Shown here: positions 54,796-64,000 of the stretch, piece by piece
Layout of the letters: each line of letters begins with the position of its first letter
Position numbering within the stretch: position 1 is the first letter of the stretch
Assembly: GCA_902728285.1 (NCBI GenBank)
Contig: CACVBU010000181.1
Span: 1,741,321 to 1,805,320, forward strand
Length of the DNA stretch: 64,000 bases
Reading direction: 5' to 3'
Source of the DNA: Clytia hemisphaerica
Lineage: Eukaryota; Cnidaria; Hydrozoa; Leptothecata; Clytiidae
Made by a program: the position numbers and the translations under genes
The notes under the pieces: generated by a model
The model's input: only the letters and a program-made list of their open reading frames with translations
The model's database searches: none
What the model was told of the DNA's origin: nothing

Positions 54796-55795
54796 TTTTG
54801 CGGAACTTTAGCTTAAGTGCTTGCGTGCAGCATTAGGGTACAAAGTCCAAATATGCGTTTCCCTGGAACCCCAATATTCCTGGATTAGAAAAAGCTATAC
54901 CTGTCATCTTTGTTCTTTAAAGAATCAACAATAATTAGTAACAGTAATAACAGTAACTAGCCATATGCGCAGCGTCGCATGCTGCGTGTCCCAATCCAGT
55001 GAATCACTACACATCTAAAAATTTCTAACGGAAGAAAGATATCCGCCGATTGATGATTTGATAAAGGAGAAAAAAGATAACACTGCATTGCAATTTTTAA
55101 CCACAATTAAATAAATGGCTTAGCAAAAGTATATTTTAGATCTGCTTAGCCATCGTGGCTAGCCATCGTGGTTATACATTCGAGGGTGACTTTGAAAGAC
55201 TTTGTTTTTGTAAAAAGTTTTGAAAGTGATAGGGAGTCGCTATTGTAAACAGAAAGTTTTAAAAAAGCATCTGAATAAGAATTCTTTAAAATGACAAAAA
55301 GAATTTGGGAAAAAGGTTGATTTTAACCCATAAAGCTCCAAACTTGGTGAATAGAAAATAGTATCTTGGGGTCTCAAAGTTAGTCTAGTGGTAGGAAATC
55401 TGCTTAGGGTGCAAAAAGATGATGGTTCAACGCCATGAAGAGGAGGCTTTGTAGAGCTTTGTTAGATTTTCGAAAACTTTTTACAAAACGTTGTAAACAC
55501 ACACGTTTAAGCGTATTAATATAGATTAGTCAATTGCCGAAGCAATAATCAGGCATTAAGAATTTACAAATTATAATACATCAGACAGTTTTGTTGTAAA
55601 TGTTTTTAGGCACTGGACAAATACACCAGATAGTCAGGCACTGCACAAAAACACCAGATAGTCCGGTGTGTTGACAGCCAGAGTCATACTACTTCTCAGA
55701 AAATTGCCATGGAATGTGTGCTCCACCCTTGTGTTTAAAATAGTTGTTTTGGAGAACACAACAACCTATTGAATAATTAATTACTTCACAACAGT
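54796..55795. repeat. duplicated segment, copy 1
   Basis: 54796-54964 and 55467-55795 match 62271-62452 and 62453-62790, which are adjacent there. The extra 502 bases in this copy (54965-55466) contain a tRNA-like SINE head at 55375-55450. The core includes 'acaccagatagtccggtgtg', a word repeated inside. Confidence 0.8.
55375..55450 (+). mobile_element. tRNA-like SINE head
   Basis: 'tagtctagtggtagg' (A-box-like) and 'ggttcaacgcc' (B-box-like), about 40 bases apart. Confidence 0.5.
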
Positions 55796-55898
55796 TACCT
55801 AGAGACAAGATAATTTATCACGTTTTTATTGGCTGATGGAAAGTAATGTGAAGTAATTTGTTATTCAATAGGCCGTCGCGTTCTCCAAAACAACTATT
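55740..55898. mobile_element. hairpin MITE with AATAGTTGTTTTGGAGAAC ends
   Basis: 'aatagttgttttggagaac' is inverted at about 55880-55898, and the arms continue through 'cctattgaata'. The left arm alone is present in the second copy of the segment, at about 62737-62790. Confidence 0.7.
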
Positions 55899-56666
55899 GT
55901 TTGAAATGAAAACAAACACCTTTTTCTTATAAGGGATTAAGGAAAGTCAAATGTGGAATTTGCGCTCAACAAGGCATGCCTGGTACGTTTTTCCAATTCA
56001 AGTTTCTGTTTGTGCACCATTGGCCTCAGTGAAAATCCATTAGCCGGGGTTGGCAACATAAGGGGCTTCTTTTGCCCTTAAAATAGACCTTTTGCTAATC
56101 AGGATAAATCCATGTCATGTATCACTGTGTTGATGCTGGATTCTTTAGGCATTCAACATGACTAGCAAAATGTCTATACTATGTATAAACAGCGCCTACT
56201 TTAGATCCTTCTACTATGATAACCCAAGATCGATACTAATGCCAAATTGTGCCGAATTGTGCACCAATTCCAGACTGAGGGGGGGGGGGGGTTCAGCTTT
56301 TAAAAATTCTTGCAACCATTATTTTTTTGAGAAAAAAATTGAGTGGCATAATAATATCATAAATAGAAAGAACATACAATAATAAAATTTTCAGAAATTC
56401 GTGAGAATTCTCTTTGACAGGAGTTTTAAGAAACTTCCCCTAAGGAAACGAAGGCAAAACCAGGTTTGTTAACCCATTGCCCAGAAACCAATGGATGGAG
56501 AGAAACAAAATATGTGCCTGGTGCGCACATATTTTGTAAATAACAGGAAAGGTGTATTTCTACACACTCCAAGGGCAGGTGCTATTTGTCGGTTAAAACA
56601 TTAATTAAAAAAATAAGTTTTTCTCTTTCTAAATGACTAAATGACGGATTCATATTCTAACCATCA
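55899..56666. other. spacer
   Basis: No gene found. A run of 13 G lies at 56279-56291. Confidence 0.5.
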
Positions 56667-57085
56667 CACACTACTAGGCCTGAAAACATCAATTGTGGAC
56701 ACGGTTGATGTTTTTTATCCACAGTCAATCATTTTTATGGACAGTCAATCATTTTTACGGACAGTCAATCATTTTTATGGACAGTCAATATCCAAACATC
56801 GACTGTCAATACTTTTCATCAACTGTCAATATCCAGATATCAACAGTCAATATCCAGACATCAGCAGTCAATTAAATAATCTCAACAGTTGATCAAAAGT
56901 ATTGACAGTCGATGTTTGGATATTGACTGCTGATGTCTAGATATTGACTGTTGATATCTGGATATTGACAGTTGATGAAAAGTATTGACAGTCGATGTTT
57001 GGATATTGACTGTCCATAAAAATGATTGACTGTGGATAAAAAACATCAACCATGTCCACAATTGATGTTTTAAGACCTAGTAGTG
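56667..57085. repeat. 419-bp modular palindrome built from 'gacagtcaat' units
   Basis: The ends cactactaggcctgaaaaca and tgttttaagacctagtagtg are inverted. Each arm is made of about eight units of 20-23 bases, each containing 'acagtcaat' (left) or 'attgactgt' (right), with variable linkers (atccaaacatcg, acttttcatca, atccagatatca). The centre is near 56878. The arms are not equal in unit number: the left has extra 'catttttatggacagt' units. A transcript would fold into a long near-perfect hairpin. Confidence 0.9.
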
Positions 57086-57335
57086 ACATAAGAATCACGA
57101 AAAATCACATTGTACACTGTTTTTTTGCAATCTCTGCTGCACCTTCAAATTTCAGACTAAAGCCATCAGCGCAGCAGATGATCAGTCTATCACAATCTTC
57201 GATATTTGGCATGCAAGAGAGTGCTTTAAAGCACCAGCTTTTTTAGACCTTTGTTGTTTACCCGGATGTCATAAGCCCATGTTGGCTAAGTACCCCAGAC
57301 TCAAATCTCACTTCGGATATTAAAATCATTTGAGG

Positions 57336-57896
57336 CAGGGGGGGTCAGTACTAAAATGTAAGACATACATGAGTACTAAAAGGATTTTCGCTAATTTTTG
57401 ACATACCCCCACCTATTTTTCGAAAATGTTATTTTAGTACACATGTACTAAAATTATTTTGAGCAATTTAACATAGATACCACCCATTTTTTGCCCATTT
57501 ACGGCTTTAAATTTACCAAAATGGGGTCATTGTTACAAACCTAGTCGAATTTAGTGCATCTATCTGCAAAATAATATAATTTGATTACTAAACTGTGCTA
57601 AACTGTACATAGAAATATTTTTAAAAAATATTTAAAAAATTGGAAAAATTCTGAAAGATTTCTGAAGATTTGTTCAAAAATTCCTGAGAAAAAAAAATCA
57701 AATTATTTCCAAAATTGTTAAAAAAATGCTCCATTTTGACTGATTTTAGAAAAAAATACTAAGATTTTTCAAATATTTCCACCTTTTTGGTATTTTAGTA
57801 CACATGGTACTAAAATTATTTTTGAGCTTTTTTGCAGTACCACCACGTCACTAAATGTCATGATGTCCGAGATTTTAGTACCGACCCCCCCCCCTG
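57336..57896. mobile_element. hAT-like MITE with G-run ends
   Basis: Ends CAGGGGGGGTCAGTACTAAA and the inverse ATTTTAGTACCGAC plus C run plus CTG, flanked by TTTGAGG (57329-57335 and 57897-57903). 'tttagtacacatg' recurs inside. It ends about 110 bases before the start of the CaRF-like gene. Confidence 0.8.
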
Positions 57897-58009
57897 TTTG
57901 AGGAGTTTACTAGCAGGTAGATGTCAAAACTGTAATAACTAAATCCAAATTTTCTCTTTATAACAGCAGAAAGAAATAAGAAATCGATAAATTCAAAAAT
58001 AAATAACAA

Positions 58010-60649
58010 ATGTCTGATATGTCACAACCAAATAAAAGAAAAGAAGTTGATTTGAAGAAATTTATACATGCTATCCAGGAAGGCTCAGGTATCATACTTT
58101 TTTTGGTCCCATGATGACTTAACTCGTCAAACATTTTGATTTGTGCAGTCTTTTATTAAAGGATCAATCAATATCATAATTACAGTACTACATTTTTTTC
58201 ATTTCACTGAAGATTGCCATCCTGAATGACATGAAACTTTGAGTATGAAATTAACTTAAATCGTTTTCTTTACTCAAACTAGTACATTTTTAGTGATGTG
58301 AATTTCAAAATTTTTTTTGCTTATATTTTTTGTCAATTTCAATGACACTTTCACAGATAATTATACTTCTCACACTTTATTTTGAACAGATCATGAATAT
58401 TGTTCCCAATCCACCCAACAACAACAAGAAGAACCAGAGGTTATCAGTGAGGAAATAGTAACTCTTGAGACATCATCTCAGAATGACCAAGCTGATATAC
58501 AGAATCGCTGTGGTAAAGAATAAAACTACTATTTTTTGGATTTCAATTTGAAATGAATGATTATATTTTAAAGAATTGATTGTCTTTTTTATCCTCACTT
58601 GTGGAAAGCTAAATAATTTTTGAAATGAACATTTGAAGGGAATGAACAGACTGATCAACTTTCGGCAAAAATTTTCTCCGATTGTTCACCCAAGTTCGAA
58701 ATATTTTGTTTATTTTTCATTTATATATTGCCTTGTACTGTGTTTCATCACTTCTTCATTCTTAGAATAGGCTCCAAAATTACAAAGAATCTTTAATCCT
58801 GCCAAGATAATAACTGCAGGGATGAAGTTTTTACATATTATGAAAATGTATATTCTTTTATAATATCAGAGCAACAACCTGCGGATATCATTACTTTCCA
58901 AACATGGTCAGAAACAGAAAATGCCATAAAGCAGTTTGAACGAAAAAAAAACCAAAACACGATATCCTGTTTATAGAAAATCAGCTGGGTTCAACTCCGA
59001 AGGTATACTTGAAGCCATCTCTATAAAAATATGCTGCTAGCTTTCTCATTGATTGAATATTGAAATATTTTAAAATGAAATAAAAGAGCTCTCAAAATAA
59101 TTTAAAAATTTTGAAAAAGTTGCTGTTATTTTTTTGAAGACAACTCTTTAAAAAGTCAGTAAATTTTTAGATGTTATCTAGCTAAAATTTTAATTTTTTG
59201 TGCTATTGTCAACTGAAATATATCGTTAATTCTCTTTTTACAATTTATTAAATCCATAGAAATCACCTTAAAAGGACGGAAGATTCTTTTCCAAGACAAC
59301 AAATCGACCAAAGGACGTGAGAGGCAAATCCAATTTGATGGCATTCCCTTCATAATAATGGGGACAAAGCAATTCGATTGTGACTATCACAAAGATCGGT
59401 ATACCCAGGGAAGGAAAAGGAAACGCCTGGAAGCAGGAGTTATACCCAAAAAGGTAAGTATGTTGAACGATGATATAGAATGCGTCCTTTCTGGTATTCG
59501 ATTTTTTAATTTATTTAATATTTTGATTTCGAATTTTACCAGAAAGGTATATTAGGCTATGCACCACTGCGATGACTTCAGCGGAATCATTTCGGTTTTC
59601 TGTAAATTTTTCATCCATACTGCCATTATTTTCAAAACACCATTCACTGATGTTTATCATTTGTAGGTCGTCAAAAGCAAGAAAGGAAATTGTCCATGTG
59701 AAATCATTGTCAGAGACATTGTTGCTTTCCCTGAATTCAAGGTATGAAGAAATATTTAAAGCTGCCACCACTCTTTTTTACTTAATAGCTCGAAAATTAC
59801 ATTGCGAAGAAGGTTTCAGTTGAAAAAGGTACTTAACTATGTTGATTGATTTGAAAATTTCTTTAGGTGTTGGAGCTCTTGTTATTATCACCTCTCTCAA
59901 CTTTCGAGAGACTTTGTTACATACAATTCAAGTTTCAGTATCTCAAAAAATAACATTAAATCAAATAATACCCTAGTAGCGTTTTCTTTCTTCTTTTAGA
60001 TCACTAGACCAACAGAGAGAATTAAAAGAACTTGTTGTACAAAGTTGAAAGTACAATTTGAGAAGGCTTTGCCAAGGTTTGAACGATTTTTCATCACACA
60101 ATTTCCATCTCCAAACGATCATGTTGGTCATGAGGTGAGTTATCTTCAATGGTTTCCAATATTTTATATCTACGGCCAGTTTGGTAGCATTAAATTCTTT
60201 AAAGAGGCTAGAATCAACAAAGAAAGTGAGTTTTATGAGCTTCATAGGGACTGTCATCAAAGAGGCGAGATTGATTTTTGCCATTTGCTGGCAGCCCATA
60301 AGATGACTTGGAAAATAAGATACTGTCATTTTTGTGAATCTTAAGTAAACCTTATTAAGGGATTCCCTTTATTAAGGTTTGCACATCCCTATTAGTTTTA
60401 AACTTCATTGGTTATGGTAGGACATTTCTAAACAACGAATCAGGGCACAAGCCTAAATGATTGTCCATCTTTTAACAGGTTGAAGCAGTTGAAGTAGTCA
60501 AACCACCTAGTGATATGTGTCGTGAACTGACCGACAGAATTGCAGGGTTGAGCGTTTTGCTAGAAGAAAATACAGATTTGATGGAAGATGTGAACAATAC
60601 ACTTCTCAGTTTGGTGCAGAAAATGGAATCGTCTTTGGTGTTGATTTAG
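58010..60649 (+). CDS. CaRF-like protein, seven exons, one frameshift
   Basis: Exons 58010-58088, 58390-58512, 58870-59002, 59260-59453, 59667-59741, 60000-60134 and 60479-60649; all junctions are GT..AG with fitting phases. Exon 3 has a run of nine A at about 58932-58941. With eight A the frame stays open (RYPVYRKSAGFNSE) and the product is 302 residues; as given, a stop follows. The N-terminal 70 residues are Gln/Glu-rich. The middle, FDGIPFIIMGTKQFDCDYH, then a KRKR cluster, then GNCPCEIIVRDIVAFPEFK, resembles the domain of calcium-responsive transcription factor (CaRF/ALS2CR8), whose pattern as I recall it is 'DCPA.I.(I/V)R.(I/V)..FP.(Y/F)K'. The Cys pairs and basic cluster suggest nucleic-acid binding in the nucleus. 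The C-terminal 56 residues look helical. The family call is from memory. An AATAAA lies near 60908. Confidence 0.6.
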
Positions 60650-62270
60650 GTTCCAGTTGACCAGGAAAATCCTCTACAACCAACTTGATTAGTCGAACAA
60701 TTATCAGGTGCTAAAGATGTAGACGGTGTTGGATTTACCATCTCTTTCTCACGCTAAGTCAAAAGTGGAATATTGCCAATAGCATCGGCTAAGAGAAACC
60801 AACCTTGCTCTCCCAACGACATAGTTTATTTGGTAGACCCTCATCTTCTCAAAAAATATCGTTAGCCTTGCTTCAGAGTGACCAGGAGAAAATCTTGTAC
60901 TCAGGCAAAAATAAAAAAAATGTAGTGTTTCCGGAAACCCGTCGGGTGAAAAAAAAAATTCTGACCCAGCCGCAGACTATGGGTTCATTATGGTTCATCA
61001 GAAAGAAAATTAAGTTGACCGTTTAAGCTATCAAATGTCGTTTGGTTAGATATTCCCGCTTGTAAATCAAGTTTTGTTTGTTAATAGTAGATACATTAGT
61101 ATTCATGGCTTACTTCGTTCTGTTTGTACCTAAAAAGTTATCTTTAAAGTTCTATTTCAATGATCTTAAGTTATCAAAAATAGCAACAAAAAAAAGTTTT
61201 TCCGGCCGGCCGCATGAGAGCTTTTTTCCTTCACCCGCATTCCGGAAACACCACATTTTTTTATTTTCGGCTCAAGTAGATCAATTTCTCACACAGCATA
61301 ACAAAGAGAACGCTACTTGCTTTCAAAATATGGATATCAAAGTATTATATTTTTTTTGAAAAATGGATATAAGGCTGGCTAGAATTTGGACCGACAGTGT
61401 AGAAGAAGCTGGAAAACGTTTTGGCAACATTTGATGTCGATGTAAGGTATTAGTGTGCTTCCGATTTCAGTGGCATTACCGAAAATAATTCATCTTTATG
61501 ATTTCTTATAAGTTAAAATTGGAAATTTTTCACTTGGTGGATAGATCGGTAATGAATTGTGTTATGATGAATGTCGCTTAAAATCCATGCTAATGCACCT
61601 AAGTAGTATTTCGTCAAAGGTTTGAATCCTCGCCCGGATGTATTTCCCTTTTTGAGAAGAAAAATTACGAGGGTTCTGATTTTAGGAGCTCGATGTTGGC
61701 ATAAGCATAAGGCCAAATGGAGAATTGGTTATTGCCATATACAACATTTATGATGGATTTTAGAAAATGGTTAAAGCTGTGTTTGGTTGCTTGCTAATAT
61801 TTCGACACCACAAATGGTTTCCTTTTACTGAATTCTACTTGGATGAAATTATGTGGTGAATTTTATGAAATGAACCGGTAATATTTGGATCCTTAAGAAA
61901 TACCATTTTTTGTTTACCTTTAAATGTCCAAAGAGCAGATTTGTTTCCGAAATTCTTGTTTGAAAAACTTTTATTCTGATTCTGTTATATGAAACATCCA
62001 ATTTACGGCCAGTTGAGGTAAAATCAGGCAGTCTCAAACTACTTTGAGTATCGATCTTGGTAATCTCTTGAATAATCCTTTACAAACATCTAAGCACGTA
62101 TGTTTTCTCTTTTTAGACTAAAATTAACAAACAAAAACAAACAAAAATATAAAATAATTTTTATACAAAAATGGCTGCACCTAATCCATCTTCAACCAAC
62201 TCAACAACTCAACCGCAATGATGGGCACCGCAGCCATGGGTATTGTACAGAATCCACAAAATATGACCAT
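60650..62270. other. 3' flank of the CaRF-like gene
   Basis: No further gene supported. An inverted repeat spans about 60896-61280 ('tgtagtgtttccggaa' and 'ttccggaaacaccaca'), probably a MITE. A short frame at 62171-62221 (MAAPNPSSTNSTTQ) just before the duplicated segment could be a first exon, but there is nothing to confirm it. Confidence 0.45.
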
Positions 62271-62790
62271 TTGCGGAACTTTAGCTTGCGTGTTTGAGTG
62301 CAGCATTAGGGTACAAAGTCCAAATATGCGTTTCCCTGGAACCCTAATACTCCTGGATTAGATAGCTATACCTGTCATCTTTTTTCTTTAAAAAATCAAC
62401 AATAATTAGTCAGTAATTAGTAACAGTAATTAATAACAGTAATTAGTCATTTTCGAAAACTTTTTACAAAACGTTGTAAACACACACGTTTAAGCGTATT
62501 AATATATAGATTAGTCAAGTGCCGAAGCAAAAATCAGGCATTAAGAATTTACAAATTATAATACATCAGAAAGTTTTGTTGTAAATGTTTTTAGGCTTTG
62601 GACAAAAACATCAGATAGTCAGGCACTGGACAAAAAACACCGGACAAAAAACACCAGATAGTCCGGTGTGTTGATAGCCAGAGTCATACTATTTCTCAGA
62701 AAATTGTCATCGAATGTGTGCTCCACCCTTGTGTTTAAAATAGTTGTTTTGGAGAACACAACAACCTATTGAATAATTAATTACTTCACA
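62271..62790. repeat. duplicated segment, copy 2
   Basis: Matches 54796-54964 joined to 55467-55795, without the 502-bp insert. It is cut at 62790, inside the 'ttacttcacaa' word, by the LINE that follows. Confidence 0.8.
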
Positions 62791-64000
62791 AGTAAGTAAG
62801 TAAGTAAGTAATAGTTTATTTCATGTTGACGAAAAGGTAGCAACAAAGGCTAATAAAAGTCAACGCTACTTTACAATTAAAAAAGACTAATGTTTTGTTA
62901 GCAGCTCATCGTCGCTGCTACTGAGGCTAGATATTGACAGCTTTTGGTTGGCAAAGTTTTTGTTTGTTTTTATCAAGTGAAGGTTATCTGTTCTGGGACT
63001 TCCTCTCACACGCCAAATGAAATCACCATCACATTCGGAGTTCCATTTTTTTAGCTTTTTCGCACATCTCTTTGATTTTTCTTCTTTCATTGATGGTGAA
63101 ATCATCAGTGATGCTTAGATGATATCCAAACTTTTTTAAGGCTTTAAGGTTGCTCATGATTCTTTCTTTTTCTTCTTCACTTTGCAAGGTCACCTTTATC
63201 GGACGATTTTTCTTCGATTTTTCATGTTCGAAGCCAATACGATGTTGATGCGTTGGTTTGATGTCGCGGATGCCGATATCTTTGAGCAGATCCTCAATTT
63301 CCTTTTTGTCCTCTTCTTGATCTTCTTCTTTCGTGTCTTCAGCTTGTTCACAGAGTCCATGAATTATGATGTTTTTTCTTCTTGATTCGATGTCTCGTTT
63401 TTCTCTCCTCTCCTCTTCTTTTTGTTCCGCAACAACAGATTTAAGATTTTCCTTGTGTGCTTTGGTTATATCAGCGTAGGTTTTACGGGATGACCCTTTC
63501 ATAAAATCTTTTGTCTGTTGTATCTCTTCTTTTATCATTTTCCTTGTTTTGGCTTCTAGGTCGCTCATCTTTTGTGTTAGCATTGTTTCGATGTCGTTGT
63601 TGATGACTTCTCGGTTTTTGGTCAGTTGTTTTTTGAGTTTTTTGATTTCGTTGTCTTTTTTAGCAATCTGCTCTTGCATCATATGGTACTTGTTTTCTCC
63701 AATTTTACTTCTTAAGGATCTCGTTATTCGCACACAATTGTGACATACATATTGATTATTGTACGTGTTAGCGAATATTTGCAGTTGGTAAAGTGGCAAT
63801 TGTGTGCATTCGTAATGTACCATACGTTGGTAGCTACGGCATATGAGTCGATTTTGATCTTCATCACCAATACAAGTAACAAGGGTGCATTTTGCAGTTG
63901 TGTTTGCTGCTTCAATTGGTGGGTCTTGGGTGTTTTTATCGCGATTTTCGTTCATATTTAGCGAATTTCGATGCTTCTTTTAGTTTCCACCATTTTTTTG
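62791..64000 (-). mobile_element. ORF1-only LINE, runs off the window edge
   Basis: On the minus strand: an ORF1 gene (63955 to 62887 after one frameshift), about 75 bases of 3' UTR with 'gaaataaac', and a (TTAC)n tail at 62791-62811 (read as gtaagtaagtaa on plus). No reverse transcriptase lies between ORF1 and the tail. Confidence 0.75.
62887..63955 (-). CDS. LINE ORF1 protein with PHD-like finger, coiled coil and RNA-binding part
   Basis: Starts at 63955. Residues about 23-76 have a PHD-like Cys/His pattern (C..C, IC, HYEC, YVCHNC), with one expected Cys replaced by Ser (ICRSYQ). Residues about 85-200 are a Lys/Glu-rich coiled coil. From RRKNIIIHGL on, the pattern of an RRM-like ORF1p domain follows. 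The frame breaks at a run of seven A (63046-63052). In the next frame it continues WNSECDGDFIWRVRGSPRTD, the usual end of such proteins, to a stop at 62887. The family role is RNA binding in the retrotransposon particle. The combination of PHD and coiled coil is known in CR1-group LINEs. Confidence 0.75.

Noticed and set aside
56641..56892. Repeat-rich frames with recurring FMDSQ-type units
   Set aside because: Direct translation of the modular palindrome. The same units run antisense in the other arm, so no protein is implied.
56667..57085. CRISPR-like array, from the regular short repeats with variable linkers
   Set aside because: The host is an animal, the linkers recur, and the array is a palindrome rather than direct repeats with unique spacers.
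62171..62222. Start of a gene (MAAPNPSS...)
   Set aside because: The frame is only 16 codons, has no clear donor, and runs into the duplicated repeat; mentioned in the spacer entry only.

Overview
This is AT-rich nuclear DNA from a multicellular animal. It contains spliced genes with GT-AG introns, a GCFC/PAXBP1-type gene, a CaRF-like gene, LINE fragments, tRNA-derived SINEs and many small inverted-repeat elements. Nothing looks bacterial or organellar. The mix suggests an invertebrate, perhaps an early-branching one, but the sequence alone does not fix the taxon.

Bases 2654-36290 hold the main content: eight related genes, named GLR1 to GLR8 here, spread over about 34 kb. They encode membrane receptors of about 450-500 residues. 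The order is signal peptide, first half of a periplasmic-binding-protein-like ligand domain, TM1, a pore loop with the potassium-channel filter TTVGYGD, TM2, second half of the ligand domain, TM3 and a short tail. This is the layout of the bacterial receptor GluR0: an ionotropic-glutamate-receptor fold with a K+ filter and no amino-terminal domain. GLR2, 5, 6, 7 and 8 are intact single-exon genes. GLR3 has four exons and GLR4 has three, at five positions that do not coincide. GLR1 carries one frameshift just before the pore. The usual amino-acid-binding arginine of iGluRs is not seen in any of them, and the acidic contact in the second lobe differs between copies, so the ligands are unknown and probably diverse.

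Between and inside these genes are MITE families (pogo-like, TTAA-flanked, G-run-ended, hairpin types), a 53-bp minisatellite just upstream of the GLR4 start, a 680-bp palindrome, and a LINE inserted into a SINE (18648-21350).

From 37438 to 53970 the window holds a TA-flanked inverted-repeat transposon that carries a zinc-finger gene fragment, the last five exons of a PAXBP1/GCFC2-like splicing-factor gene (40423-45401), and a series of non-autonomous DNA transposons with readable target duplications (TA, 8 bp, 9 bp), several of them nested.

The last part (53970-64000) holds more repeats, a modular palindrome at 56667-57085, a seven-exon gene resembling CaRF (58010-60649), a duplicated segment (54796-55795 and 62271-62790), and an ORF1-only LINE running to the window edge. 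Three frameshifts in otherwise good reading frames lie in or beside homopolymer runs, so assembly error is a real alternative to gene decay.
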